Notes: generated by a model from the sequence alone, not told the origin. Shown: positions 51,212-60,670, counted from the first letter of the stretch. The stretch is DNA of 64,000 bases from JAHLMO01 sp038997305 (GCA_038997305.1 JAWAZZ010000002.1:1-64000), one strand, 5' to 3'. Program-made: numbers and translations.

Positions 51212-52062
51212 ATCTCTACCTCAACACCTTTTATTATGAATAAGAATAGAACATTTAAAAAGGGTAAAACTATATAACTTAGTATCTTCAACAAATCTAT
51301 CAAAGAAATAAAGCCAATATTAGTTTGTATGGCTGCCATGACAACAATCATAGAGATTATGAAAAGGGGAGAAGATATTACCAAACCAACATATATTTCG
51401 CTTATAGTGCTCAATCTCTGTAAAAATTCTTCCCTTTTTATTTTCCAATCAAACATTAGATAATCATAAGTTATCTTTAGATAATTTTTCAAATCTCCGC
51501 CAGTTTCTATTATAGAAGCTATATTATTCAAAATTTTTTGAAAGAGTGGGGAGCAATTTGTTTTAGCAATATTTTTTAATGCACTTAAAAAATCTTCGCC
51601 ATAATTTTCTACTCTTTTTACTAACTCTTTCATTTCTTTAGAAATTGCTTCATATTCATCGAACTTAGAGATTATTTTAAACATCAAATAGGGTTGAATA
51701 TTACTTTCTGCTAGAGAAGTTAAATGTAGAACAAAATTTAGGAGATTGTTTTCAATACTTCTTCTATATTCTAATTCTTTTTGAAGTGGTAAAGTATATA
51801 ATATTAGAAATGTTGTTGCTGGAAAAATTATAGGGAACAAATATTTCAGTTGTGAAATATTTTTAGGAAGATTTATAGGCAATAAAAGCAGTGTTAACCC
51901 CAAAAGGAAAGATATGAAAGTTAGAAAAAACATTCTAGCAATATATAATGTGTATAGTTCTTTGCTTCTAATAGATATTAAAGATTTTTTAATTCTTAGA
52001 AAGAAAACATTATTTTTAACTCTATCTACTAACCAATAAAACAATCTATATTCAAAGCTCAT
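51208..52062 (-). CDS. type IV pilus TadC/FlaJ-like membrane protein 1
   Basis: The 284-aa protein is a second T2SF-type protein: LAESNIQPYLMFKIISKFDEY and NIASIIETGGDLKNYLKITYD mark the cytoplasmic domain. Four helices are visible. It lies between the ATPase and the second TadC protein. Two unequal platform proteins in tandem are the tad/pil arrangement rather than the single FlaJ of archaella. Confidence 0.85.
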   Translation of the reverse strand: MSFEYRLFYWLVDRVKNNVFFLRIKKSLISIRSKELYTLYIARMFFLTFISFLLGLTLLLLPINLPKNISQLKYLFPIIFPATTFLILYTLPLQKELEYRRSIENNLLNFVLHLTSLAESNIQPYLMFKIISKFDEYEAISKEMKELVKRVENYGEDFLSALKNIAKTNCSPLFQKILNNIASIIETGGDLKNYLKITYDYLMFDWKIKREEFLQRLSTISEIYVGLVISSPLFIISMIVVMAAIQTNIGFISLIDLLKILSYIVLPFLNVLFLFIIKGVEVEI

Positions 52063-52072
52063 AAATATATTT

Positions 52073-53677
52073 CTAACCTTCTATAACAAAAATATAGCCA
52101 AGTTTTTTTGCAGCTACGTTTTCTTCTAATTTTAATACCAACTCTCTTGCTTTTTCAAACTCAATTAAACCTTCTATAGTTCTCATCAAAGTTTCTTTAT
52201 CTTTGTAATACATTTTTATTATTTCTATAACTTCTTCATAACTCTTCTTCCCATTCTTTAACATCCATTCTAAAACTTTTTTTCGATCTTCAATTTCCTT
52301 TTTTGCATATTCTAAACTTAATCCATATGCTTCACAAATCTTTGGAATTAGAATGCTATCGTTAACTTTTTCATGAATATCTTCGAAAGCATTCCATCTA
52401 TATGTAACATTTTGCATTACTTCTCCCTTTTCATCTATTCCGGCAATTTCTATTATCTCAGATATTCTTCTTGCAAACTCTCCCCTTTCTTTAGCCCTTC
52501 TCATTACAATAACCAAATCTAATGATTCTATTAAACTTATTGGTAGTTCTATTGGTGGCGAAATTAATCTTTTTACTAGTGATTTTAAATCTTCTGCGTG
52601 AAATGTAGATGCACCCGCATGACCCGATGCCATTCCCTGAAACATAACGTAAACTTCTTTTCCTCTTGTTTCTCCTACTATAACATAGTCGGGGTTCATT
52701 CTGAAACTTTCTCTTAACAAATCAAACAAATTTACTTCACCATATTTCGATCCGGTAGGTAAGGGAATTCCAAAACCAACTCTAGTTACTAAAGGTACCC
52801 AATTTTCTTGATAAAATCTCAATTCTCGTGTATCTTCTATACTCACTATTTTTGCTTCCGGTCTGATAAAAACTCCTAAACTATTTAATAGACTTGTTTT
52901 TCCAGATCCTACTCCACCGATTATCAAAAAAGAAATTTTGTGCTCTATTAGAAACCATAAATATGCAAAGATTTCTGGATTTGCTGTTCTTAATTCTATT
53001 AGTTCTATTGGAGAGAAAGGTTTTTCTGTAAACTTTCTTATAGTAAAAGACGGACCTCTTTGGGAAACCTCTTCGCTAAATGTCGCACTAACTCTAGAAC
53101 CATCTGGCAAACTTCCTTCTAATAGAGGCTCTGCATAAGATACATGCTTTCCACATCTTAATGCAAGCTTTATTATAAAATCTTTTAACTTTTCTACATC
53201 GTTGAAGACTATGTTTGTTTTTACGTTTCCAAAATATCTATGGGTAACAAAGATAGGTATATTAACTCCATTACAGTTAATATCTTCAACATAAGGATCA
53301 TTAATTAGAGGTTCAATTTCATTCAAACCAATAAAATCTCTGTGTATATAATAACTTATTTTTAAAAAAGATTCGCTATCCATTTTGATCTTTAATATTT
53401 TTAAAATTTTTTGTAAGATATCTTTGAGAATTTCTAGTTGCTTCTCTCTATCTTTAATACTTGATAAATCTACATCCAAGTATTCTAGTATAAGTTCTTT
53501 TATTTTTTCTAATAACTTTTTTTCCGAATCGTTTAATTTTGGCTCTATAACTTCGTAAAATATTATTTTTTCCTCTTTATTGTAAAAGATATGCGCATAG
53601 GCAAAGGGTTTTATTAACTCGTAAGTTATGTTTAAATCTTCTATTTTTTCAGGAATCCTAATTTCGGAAATTTTCAT
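52073..53677 (-). CDS. type II/IV secretion ATPase (TadA/PilB-like)
   Basis: The 534-aa ATPase has Walker A IIGGVGSGKTSLLNSL, the Asp box IVSIEDTRELRFY, Walker B FRMNPDYVIVGETRGKE and the His box SGHAGASTFHAED. It powers pilus assembly with the two TadC proteins 10 bp downstream. The N-terminal 200 residues are the usual family N1/N2 domains. Confidence 0.9.
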   Translation of the reverse strand: MKISEIRIPEKIEDLNITYELIKPFAYAHIFYNKEEKIIFYEVIEPKLNDSEKKLLEKIKELILEYLDVDLSSIKDREKQLEILKDILQKILKILKIKMDSESFLKISYYIHRDFIGLNEIEPLINDPYVEDINCNGVNIPIFVTHRYFGNVKTNIVFNDVEKLKDFIIKLALRCGKHVSYAEPLLEGSLPDGSRVSATFSEEVSQRGPSFTIRKFTEKPFSPIELIELRTANPEIFAYLWFLIEHKISFLIIGGVGSGKTSLLNSLGVFIRPEAKIVSIEDTRELRFYQENWVPLVTRVGFGIPLPTGSKYGEVNLFDLLRESFRMNPDYVIVGETRGKEVYVMFQGMASGHAGASTFHAEDLKSLVKRLISPPIELPISLIESLDLVIVMRRAKERGEFARRISEIIEIAGIDEKGEVMQNVTYRWNAFEDIHEKVNDSILIPKICEAYGLSLEYAKKEIEDRKKVLEWMLKNGKKSYEEVIEIIKMYYKDKETLMRTIEGLIEFEKARELVLKLEENVAAKKLGYIFVIEG

Positions 53678-53689
53678 AAAATATTAATT

Positions 53690-53971
53690 TTATTGTTTCA
53701 ATTTCTTTCTTACCGCTTTTCCAGGTTGTACTACCCCTAAAAATCTTGCACATTTTGGGCAGACTCTTAATTTTACGCTGCCCAAGCTTATTAAATTTGG
53801 ATTTACACTACTTAATATTAGAGAATCTTTTATCATGTATTTCTTATATATGGGAAAAGTTTTATATCTAGGGTATAATCCACCACATAGATCGCAATGT
53901 ATATGATACTCATTACCTCTAGCCTTTGTATGTTCGTAAGTTCTTTTATAGGGAGCTTTACTTATTGGCAT
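53690..53971 (-). CDS. eS26-like zinc ribosomal protein
   Basis: The 93-aa protein has YHIHCDLCGGLYPRYKTFPI and KLRVCPKCARFLGVV. In eukaryotic and crenarchaeal eS26 the same layout occurs: C-X2-C, then KLxYCxxCAxHSxVV. A basic C-terminus (GKAVRKKLKQ) follows. Other zinc proteins cannot be excluded. It is 13 bp upstream of the pilus ATPase, an odd place for a ribosomal gene. Confidence 0.68.
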   Translation of the reverse strand: MPISKAPYKRTYEHTKARGNEYHIHCDLCGGLYPRYKTFPIYKKYMIKDSLILSSVNPNLISLGSVKLRVCPKCARFLGVVQPGKAVRKKLKQ

Positions 53972-54003
53972 ACAAAAGATAGATAAAAAATTAAATATAT
54001 ATT

Positions 54004-54452
54004 TTATTTCTCTGTGTTGTCAAAATCATAAAACTTTACCAAATTTCTTATAAAACCCTTCAATTCTTTATTTTCAACAACATTACTAATTGCTTCTATC
54101 AGATCCCATCTGCAAATAGGATAATTTGACAATCTTTCTATACTTTTAAGTTCTCTATGGTTTGCTCCCTTTTTTCTAAGAAAAGTTAAAATCTTCTTTA
54201 TAAATTGTTGATGGAGTTTTTTAGAAGGCGGCGTTAGGAATAATGCCTCTTTACAAATTACACAATCAACTTTTTCTGAAACAATACTTTTATCCTCTTC
54301 ATAATACTCACTTTCTTCCTCTTCTTCATAGAAAATTTCAAAAAGTTGGGAGTTTAACTTAGAAATTTCTCTATTTATAAAATCTTTCAGCCGAGTTGAG
54401 GGAATTTTTCCCCCTCGGCTTTTTTATATTGTAGAGAAGTATATATCTTCAT
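54004..54452 (-). pseudogene. frameshifted gene of unknown function
   Basis: The ORF track gap from 53.97 to 54.55 kb holds a 128-codon open reading frame with no ATG, GTG or TTG. A second frame starts at ATG 54452, with a TATA-like TTTATATG at about 54470-54477, and encodes MKIYTSLQYKKAEG. One extra G in the G5 run (54410-54414) would join the frames into a 149-aa protein continuing GGKIPSTRLKDFINREI. The protein has an acidic patch and VDCVICKEALF. The break may be a true mutation, phase variation or a sequencing indel. The run lies in a hairpin, 54389-54395 with 54414-54420. Confidence 0.65.
54389..54425. other. stem-loop followed by T run
   Basis: AGCCGAG (54389-54395) pairs with CTCGGCT (54414-54420), with an inner GGGAA/TTCCC stem, and six T residues follow on the plus strand. 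It looks like an intrinsic terminator on plus, but no plus-strand gene precedes it. On minus it lies in the coding frame of the frameshifted gene. Its function is unclear. Confidence 0.45.
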
Positions 54453-54563
54453 ATTTAAACTTTCTATACATATAAAGTTGGTTGTAGTTTTCAATTCTTT
54501 CTCCATATTTAATATTAAATATTAGAGGTAAAAATATTTATTCTTTTCTATAATTTGGTTTAT

Positions 54564-55349
54564 ATGAAAAAAGATTTGTTGCTGCACTTTTTGAAAATTA
54601 AAAACGAATTAAAAAACAAGATAGAAGATTTAAAACAAAAAAACAAAATATTTTTAGAGAATTATTGGAATAATTTTCTTCCAAACAAGAAGGAATTTGA
54701 TGTTGTTGCAATTGATGGAAGTTACAATTATTTGAAATATAGATCACTAATCTTTTATGTTATTAACATCTCTTCAGTTACTTATCAGAAAAAGCAGATA
54801 ACTAAGAGAAGTTTCCCTTATTTTGATGTAATAGAAAATTTCATTTTCTTCGAAGACTTTTTAAGAACAGAGATGCTTAAAAGAGAGTTGAAATTAGCTT
54901 CAGAAAATATGGAAAACTTTAATATAATGTTAGATGGCTCATTAATTTCTTTTTTAAACTACGTACCAGAAGATATAAGAAAGATTTTTTTAGAGAAGGT
55001 TGAAATAACCGAAAATCTTGTTTTCTCAATATCAAAAACACCAATAAAGAGTTTTTCAGAGACAAACAGCGAAGGTTTTTCGAAAATAATTTCAGAAGAC
55101 AAAAAATATAACATTGTTTCTTTTTATTTTAAGTTAAGAAAGAATTCTCTTATTTTCAGAGTCGAAACTTTTAAGAAGTTTGAAGAAAGAATAGAAGACA
55201 TAATTTCTCTAATAAGATTCTTTGATTTTAGAGGATATCCTTACTTATTGAAAAGAGCTCACGAAGAAGCAAAAATTAGTAATAAAGACATGCGAAATTT
55301 TGTTAAACTTTTAGGAATAAGAGAAAAAACTGGAAGAGAAATATTATGA
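54564..55349 (+). CDS. nurA: NurA 5'-3' nuclease
   Basis: The protein (261 aa from the ATG at 54564) has the NurA metal motifs VVAIDGSYNYLK and IMLDGSLISFL, and the C-terminal FRGYPYLLKRAHEEAKI. NurA resects DNA ends with the HerA translocase. A TTG three codons upstream would extend it, but the ATG fits better with the distance to A/T-rich promoter sequence. It overlaps herA in ATGA. Confidence 0.9.
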   Translation: MKKDLLLHFLKIKNELKNKIEDLKQKNKIFLENYWNNFLPNKKEFDVVAIDGSYNYLKYRSLIFYVINISSVTYQKKQITKRSFPYFDVIENFIFFEDFLRTEMLKRELKLASENMENFNIMLDGSLISFLNYVPEDIRKIFLEKVEITENLVFSISKTPIKSFSETNSEGFSKIISEDKKYNIVSFYFKLRKNSLIFRVETFKKFEERIEDIISLIRFFDFRGYPYLLKRAHEEAKISNKDMRNFVKLLGIREKTGREIL

Positions 55350-56809
55350 GTGAGGAAATAATTGGAAGATGTATAGGAGAAGCAAAAATTAATGAGGTAA
55401 CTTTCCTTTCTACTAAATTACCAGAAGTTGGAAAATATGTTATTCTAGAATATGATAATAAGAAGGTTTTAGGAATGATAGAAAGTCTAACAAGATTTCA
55501 CCCAGCACTCCTAGAAGATGTTTATAATGAAGAAGAGGTAGATTCTATCAAAGAGTTTGAAGAAGATATGCAAATAATAAAAGGAAAAATTAAAATATTA
55601 GGCGAAGTAGAAACATTAAAACTTCCAAAAATTCCTCCGGCACCAGGAACAGTAGTGAAAGTTGCTGATAAAGAAACTTTGGAAAAAATCTTTGGAAAAA
55701 GTGAAAAATCGATAAGTATCGGAAAATTATTAAGTAATGAAGATGTTGAAGTTTTTGTTGATGTTAATAGAATGGTTTCAAGACATTTGGCAATTCTATC
55801 TATTACTGGTGCAGGAAAATCAAATACCGTAAGTGTTATTGCTGAAGGTATTTCTAAATTAGGTGGGACAGTTTTAATTTTTGATATGCATAGCGAATAT
55901 GTTGATGCGGGATTTTCCAAGAAAAAAATATTAGACACTAAAATAAATCCTCTATTCTTACATCCTAAGGAAGCAGCTAGATTAATTAACATAGAAGAGA
56001 ATGCATACATACAATACATGTTTTTTAGAAAAGTTTTTGAAAAAGTTAGAGGCGAGATAATTAGGCAAAACATAAAAATAGATACCAACAATTTTTTTGA
56101 AGCTATGATAAAAGAGTTAGAAAGAGAAGCAAAAAAAGAAGCTAGTTCTTCAGAATCCATTTATAAAGTAATAATGAAAATAGAAGATTTTAAAGAAAAA
56201 TTCGGAGAAATTTTAGATTTAAGATATGATGAAATAACCAATATAATAGAAAAGGGCAAAGTAAACATTGCAGATTTAGGTAGCGTGGATGAAGAAGTTG
56301 CTGACGTTTTTGTAAGTCACACATTAAGAAAATTGCTTGAAGAAAGAAAAAGATATAAATCTATAGGCAAGGGTTTGAGTTTTCCTGTTTTCGTTGTTAT
56401 AGAAGAAGCTCATATTTTAATCCCGAAAGATTTTGATACATTTTCAAAATATTGGGCCTCGAGAATTGCAAGAGAAGGCAGAAAATTTGGAATTGGTTTA
56501 TGTTTAGTAAGTCAAAGACCAAAAGCATTAGATGCTAATGTATTAAGTCAGGCAAATAATATGATAATATTAAAGTTAATGGAACCAAACGATCAAAAAT
56601 ATGTACAAGCAGCAAGCGAAATGCTTACAGATGAATTATTGGTTCAATTATCTTCTCTTAATGTCGGGGAAGCGATAGTTTTTGGTCCTATGATAAGAAT
56701 TCCAGCAATAGTAAAGATTCACGAATTTAAGGGTAAAATTAGTGGAAAAGATGTAGATTTTATAGAAGAGAGTAGAAAAGAAGAAAATTTAAGAGAAGAC
56801 TTAATATAA
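55346..56809 (+). CDS. herA: HerA DNA translocase
   Basis: The 487-aa hexameric ATPase has a HAS barrel N-terminal domain, Walker A SITGAGKSNTVSVIA, Walker B PVFVVIEEAHILIP, an arginine finger region (ASRIAREGRKFGIGLCLVSQRP) and a C-terminal brace. It works with NurA. Mre11 and Rad50, usually in the same operon, are not here. Confidence 0.94.
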   Translation: MSEEIIGRCIGEAKINEVTFLSTKLPEVGKYVILEYDNKKVLGMIESLTRFHPALLEDVYNEEEVDSIKEFEEDMQIIKGKIKILGEVETLKLPKIPPAPGTVVKVADKETLEKIFGKSEKSISIGKLLSNEDVEVFVDVNRMVSRHLAILSITGAGKSNTVSVIAEGISKLGGTVLIFDMHSEYVDAGFSKKKILDTKINPLFLHPKEAARLINIEENAYIQYMFFRKVFEKVRGEIIRQNIKIDTNNFFEAMIKELEREAKKEASSSESIYKVIMKIEDFKEKFGEILDLRYDEITNIIEKGKVNIADLGSVDEEVADVFVSHTLRKLLEERKRYKSIGKGLSFPVFVVIEEAHILIPKDFDTFSKYWASRIAREGRKFGIGLCLVSQRPKALDANVLSQANNMIILKLMEPNDQKYVQAASEMLTDELLVQLSSLNVGEAIVFGPMIRIPAIVKIHEFKGKISGKDVDFIEESRKEENLREDLI

Positions 56810-56824
56810 AATTATTTATGAAAG

Positions 56825-57175
56825 ATGAGGGTAGTAGCAAAGCACGTATTTGGAAGTTTATACGATTGCGATGAAGAAGTTTTAAAAAACGAAGAAAAAT
56901 TGGTTAATACAATTAAAAAATCAGCAGAGATTGCAAATTCTAAATTAATATCTGTATATTCTTATAAATTTGGTGGTTTTGGAGGAGTAAGTGCAATTGC
57001 AATAGTTGCTGAGTCTCATATTTCTATACACACATATCCAGAATATAGATATGCTCTAGTCGATGTTTTTACTTGTGGAGCTTATACAGAACCAGAGAAG
57101 GCATTCGATTATATTGCAAAAGAATTAAAGGCAAAAAACGTTATTAAAAAAATTGAAAATAGAAGTTTAGAATAA
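56825..57175 (+). CDS. speH: S-adenosylmethionine decarboxylase proenzyme
   Basis: The 116-aa proenzyme contains the self-cleavage site AESHISIHTYPEY: E63-S64, with S64 becoming pyruvoyl, and H69 and C84 (DVFTCG) in the active site. It makes decarboxylated AdoMet for spermidine or a related polyamine. Archaeal arginine decarboxylase paralogues look alike, so the substrate is not certain. Polyamines fit a thermophile. It abuts the convergent PIN gene. Confidence 0.88.
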   Translation: MRVVAKHVFGSLYDCDEEVLKNEEKLVNTIKKSAEIANSKLISVYSYKFGGFGGVSAIAIVAESHISIHTYPEYRYALVDVFTCGAYTEPEKAFDYIAKELKAKNVIKKIENRSLE

Positions 57176-57520
57176 TTAATAATTTATTTGGAAGTATTTT
57201 TTTGTTTTTACTATTCTCCTTTTAATTTGTTTAGATAATTCTTTATCTTCTGTAGCTACAATATATTCATCTTTATATTTCAAAATAAGTTCATCTACTT
57301 TTCCTTTGATTTTAATAACTTCGATTTTTCCATTTTTTATTAATAACTTTACTTCTTTCAAAACATTTTTACTAATATTTCCTATCTCAGCTAACGTTGC
57401 TTCAAAAATATAGATTTTGTAATTCCCTAAATTTTGATTTAGAAAATCTTCAAATAACTGAAACTTTTTTTCTTTGATTAGATATACTAAAAAATTTGTA
57501 TCCAACAAGACTTTTTCCAT
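57176..57520 (-). CDS. PIN-domain nuclease
   Basis: The 114-aa protein has the PIN acids: D7 (VLLDTNFLVYL), E44 (TLAEIGNI), and D/E in EYIVATEDKELSKQI. PIN proteins cut RNA; this one resembles Fcf1/VapC-type single-domain forms. No adjacent antitoxin is found, since the divergent neighbour is a metal-dependent hydrolase, so it is more likely an RNA-processing nuclease. Confidence 0.82.
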   Translation of the reverse strand: MEKVLLDTNFLVYLIKEKKFQLFEDFLNQNLGNYKIYIFEATLAEIGNISKNVLKEVKLLIKNGKIEVIKIKGKVDELILKYKDEYIVATEDKELSKQIKRRIVKTKKYFQINY

Positions 57521-57528
57521 ATATTTTT

Positions 57529-58443
57529 ATGGAAATATATCCAATATCTTTTGATTCGTTAGGAGTAAGAAGCATGGCAACTTTTGTAAAGACGAATATT
57601 AATATTTTTATAGATCCTTATGCTGCATTAGCCCCAAAAAGATATGGATTAATTCCACATGAAATAGAATTTAACATGCTAAAATTTTATTTGAATATAA
57701 TTTATAAGCTTGGAAAAATTAGTGAATACGTTATTATTACTCATTATCATTACGACCATCATCCGAGACCAAATGATAGTATTTTTTTCGAAAACTTTAA
57801 AAGAGCTAAGTTTTTAATCAAAGATTTTAGTAAAGAACATAGAAGTGCAAGAGTAAGAGGTAATATCTTTGTTAAAAATTTAGAAAAACATGAAATAGAA
57901 TATGAATACGTAGATGGAGAAGAAATAAAAATAGGTAGCACAAAATTAATATTTTCTGAACCAGTATGGCACGGAGAAATTAATTCTAAAGTGGGCAGAG
58001 TAATCACTGTTTTAATAAAATATAAAAAGAAAAAGTTGTTTTTTGGTAGCGATGCACAATTTTTAATAGACGAAAATGCGTTAAATTTTGTTTTAGATAA
58101 TAAACCAATTTTTTTAATAGTAGACGGATTTCCAACAATATTAGAAGGTTATAAAGTTAGCTCGGAAAGCTTTAAAATAGGATTAAAACACATGAAAACT
58201 ATTATAGATGAAGTAGAATTCGAAAAAATGATTGTTGATCATCATTTAGTTAGAGATAAAAACTTCAAAGAGAAGTTTCCATATTATTCAGAAAAAATAA
58301 TAACAGCTGCCGAATTTTATGGTTTACAAAATTTACAATTAGAAGCTTATAGAAAAGAACTTTATAATGGATATGAATTCGATTTGGAAATCTATAAAAA
58401 TCAAATTTTAAAAGTAGCGGAAAAAATTATTAATGGTATATGA
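57529..58443 (+). CDS. metallo-beta-lactamase fold hydrolase (UPF0282)
   Basis: The protein (304 aa from ATG 57529) matches UPF0282: PISFDSLGVRSMATFVKTN, then THYHYDHHPRP (HxHxDH) and later EPVWHGE, FFGSDAQF and VDHHLVRDK. The family is archaeal and its substrate unknown. The start is 8 bp from the divergent PIN start, so the two promoters must lie inside opposite genes. It overlaps taw3 by 11 nt. Confidence 0.85.
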   Translation: MEIYPISFDSLGVRSMATFVKTNINIFIDPYAALAPKRYGLIPHEIEFNMLKFYLNIIYKLGKISEYVIITHYHYDHHPRPNDSIFFENFKRAKFLIKDFSKEHRSARVRGNIFVKNLEKHEIEYEYVDGEEIKIGSTKLIFSEPVWHGEINSKVGRVITVLIKYKKKKLFFGSDAQFLIDENALNFVLDNKPIFLIVDGFPTILEGYKVSSESFKIGLKHMKTIIDEVEFEKMIVDHHLVRDKNFKEKFPYYSEKIITAAEFYGLQNLQLEAYRKELYNGYEFDLEIYKNQILKVAEKIINGI

Positions 58444-59044
58444 AATTTTTCAAGAAAGAAAAAAAGCTGCTATTAAAAAATTGTTCGAAGCAATAGAAAG
58501 GAATGAGGTTGATCTTCCAATTAAAGATGTTCTAATAGAATTAAATAAGTTTGATCTAGTTTATTCTACCTCTAGCTGCGCTGGAAGAATTGCATTATTG
58601 GTAGATAAAGGTAGCAAGAAAGATTCCTATTTTATAGCTAAATGGCACGATGTTGTAAACTTTCAGGATGTTATAAAAGAATTAAAAAGAGATATGAATC
58701 ATGAATTAATTTGGTTTAAGCAAGAACCATTTATAATTCATTTAGTTTTTCCTAAAATAAAATATGCAATAGATGTTGTAAGAATTGCTAGAGATGTTGG
58801 ATTTAAACATAGCGGTATAATAAGTGCTAAAAAAGAAAAGATTGTTGTTGAAATTACAGGATTAGATAGAATAGATTTTCCTATTATCATAAACTCTGAG
58901 CTAACAATTTCCTTAGAAAGTTTCTCAAAAATAGTTGATTTAGCTAATTCTAAACTAATTAGAAACAAAATGTTAAGAAATAGATTTTTTGAGAAACTAT
59001 TCGAATATTTTAAATCTGCGGAATTCAAGAAATCAGAATATTAA
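58433..59044 (+). CDS. taw3: Taw3/TYW3, wybutosine synthesis methyltransferase
   Basis: The 203-aa protein matches TYW3: an N-terminal helix with KKAAIKKLFEAIE, the YSTSSCAGRIALL motif, AKWHDVV, FKQEPFIIHL and GFKHSGIISAKKEKIVVEI. It methylates the N4 position of the tricyclic base at tRNA-Phe position 37. Taw1/Taw2 are not in this window. Its stop shares TTAA with the convergent THUMP methyltransferase gene. Confidence 0.92.
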   Translation: MVYEIFQERKKAAIKKLFEAIERNEVDLPIKDVLIELNKFDLVYSTSSCAGRIALLVDKGSKKDSYFIAKWHDVVNFQDVIKELKRDMNHELIWFKQEPFIIHLVFPKIKYAIDVVRIARDVGFKHSGIISAKKEKIVVEITGLDRIDFPIIINSELTISLESFSKIVDLANSKLIRNKMLRNRFFEKLFEYFKSAEFKKSEY

Positions 59045-60132
59045 ACATCTATTTCTAATATTGCGGCAGTTAAACTTCTATAATCCACAAAATATTCTGA
59101 TTTAATATTTGCGAATTTTTTTGCAATTTTCCATTTGGCTGTTATTATTAAAAACTTTTTAACATTGGAATTTAGAACTCTGTTTATAAAATTTTTATAT
59201 AAATTTTCTAAATTTTCGTATCTTTTTCTCACTCCATATGGCAAATCTGTAATAACAAAGTCATAATTTGAATAATCTATTTCTAGTGCATTTTTTACGG
59301 AAAATTCTATGTTTGCATTTGCTTCTTTAGAATTTTCTTTAGCACAATTTATATAATTTTCATTTATGTCGCTTCCATATATCTTTAGTTTTTCGTTTTT
59401 TCCCTTGTACTTTAGAATTTCTAGCCACTTATTTCTGTCTAAGAAATAGAATTTTTCAAATTCAAAACTTCTATTTAAATTTGGAACTTCATTGACTAAA
59501 TGGTACGCTTCTATAGGTATAGTTCCTATGCCGCAAAAAGGATCTATTAGAGAATAATCTTTCTTATAATCGCTTATTAGTATCATAGAAGCTGCTACTG
59601 TAGGTTTTAAAGGGGATATGTGAGAACATTTTCTATACCATCTTGTATGCAAAGACTTTCCTGTAGTGTCTAGCGCAACAAAAAACTTATCCTTCATAAC
59701 ATCTACCAAAATTGAAATGTGAGGATTATCTAAATTTACCTTTAATCTTATCCCTTTACTTTCTAAATAGCTATCTATAACTGCTTGACCAGCAACTCTA
59801 GCAACATCTAAACTAGTAAAATTATGATTTCCACTTCTATTTGCAACTATAGCAAAGGTTTGCGTATGATAGATGTATTGTGAAAAGTCTATATTTTTTA
59901 TTTTTTGGTATATTTCATCTAAAGAAGAAAAAGAATCTTCTAACAACAAATAATATATTTTGTGTAAAGTTTTTGAAAAATAGTTTAGAATGAAGATATC
60001 ATCTAATTTTCCTTCAAATTTTATCATACCTCCTCTAATTTTTTCTGTTTTTTGATTAATTAATTTTGAGATTTCTAGCGATGCAATTTCTTCCAAACCT
60101 TTATTACAAGTGGCTATAAATTTACTCTTCAC
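59041..60132 (-). CDS. THUMP-domain tRNA guanine-N2 methyltransferase
   Basis: The 363-aa protein has an N-terminal THUMP RNA-binding domain (FIATCNKGLEEIASLEI, about 1-150) and a Rossmann methyltransferase domain with DPFCGIGTIPIEAYH and the catalytic DLPYGVRKR (family NPPYG). Trm14 (G6) and Trm11/TrmG10 (G10) are the two archaeal options; I cannot separate them by eye. It follows AMMECR1 with an 11-bp overlap. Confidence 0.86.
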   Translation of the reverse strand: MKSKFIATCNKGLEEIASLEISKLINQKTEKIRGGMIKFEGKLDDIFILNYFSKTLHKIYYLLLEDSFSSLDEIYQKIKNIDFSQYIYHTQTFAIVANRSGNHNFTSLDVARVAGQAVIDSYLESKGIRLKVNLDNPHISILVDVMKDKFFVALDTTGKSLHTRWYRKCSHISPLKPTVAASMILISDYKKDYSLIDPFCGIGTIPIEAYHLVNEVPNLNRSFEFEKFYFLDRNKWLEILKYKGKNEKLKIYGSDINENYINCAKENSKEANANIEFSVKNALEIDYSNYDFVITDLPYGVRKRYENLENLYKNFINRVLNSNVKKFLIITAKWKIAKKFANIKSEYFVDYRSLTAAILEIDV

Positions 60133-60670
60133 TTATTATTTCTGCTTCAAATTCATAAATTTCTACATCATTTTCCAGCCAACAATCTTTATTTAGACCT
60201 GCTTTCAAGCAAAGATTTTCTATAAAATCTTTTTTGTTTGGTAAAACTTTCCAAACTTGAGGCAAAAAAAGACCAACATTAAATCCCTTAACTATAACAT
60301 ATCCCTTATTTTTATCTAATAGGTTAAGAATCTCTTTGCGATTTTTTACTTTGTTATCTATTCTTTTTAGCTCGCTTAAAATACTCACTTCTATTTTAAT
60401 TTTACCTAATTCGTCTTTTTTTAAAGGTTCAAATCTAGGATCTCTACAAGCTTCTTTCGCAGCCTTAATAATTGCAATTGCTAATGGATAAATAGGATAA
60501 GGGTATCCAATACAACCTCTTAATTCGTTATCTTTGTAAATAGAAACAAAAACTCCCTTTAATTCTCTGAATTCTTTTGGCAAACTTTCTAGATCAATTT
60601 CATATTCTTTTCCGAACTTAACAAAACTTTCTATAGATTTTCTCGCCAACTCTAATATCTTATCTTTCAT
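60122..60670 (-). CDS. AMMECR1 domain protein
   Basis: The 182-aa protein has the AMMECR1 signature: ELRGCIGYPYPIYPLAIAI and AAKEACRDPRFEPLKKDELG, then VSILSELKRI and GLFLPQVWKVLPNKKDFIENLCLKAGL. The family is nearly universal in archaea and eukaryotes. Recent archaeal work links it to cofactor or amino-acid chemistry, but its role is not settled. It overlaps the ZIP gene by 11 bp. Confidence 0.9.
   Translation of the reverse strand: MKDKILELARKSIESFVKFGKEYEIDLESLPKEFRELKGVFVSIYKDNELRGCIGYPYPIYPLAIAIIKAAKEACRDPRFEPLKKDELGKIKIEVSILSELKRIDNKVKNRKEILNLLDKNKGYVIVKGFNVGLFLPQVWKVLPNKKDFIENLCLKAGLNKDCWLENDVEIYEFEAEIISEE

Noticed and set aside
54389..54425. Ordinary intrinsic terminator on the plus strand
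   Set aside because: No plus-strand gene lies upstream; the stem is within the reading frame of the minus-strand gene.
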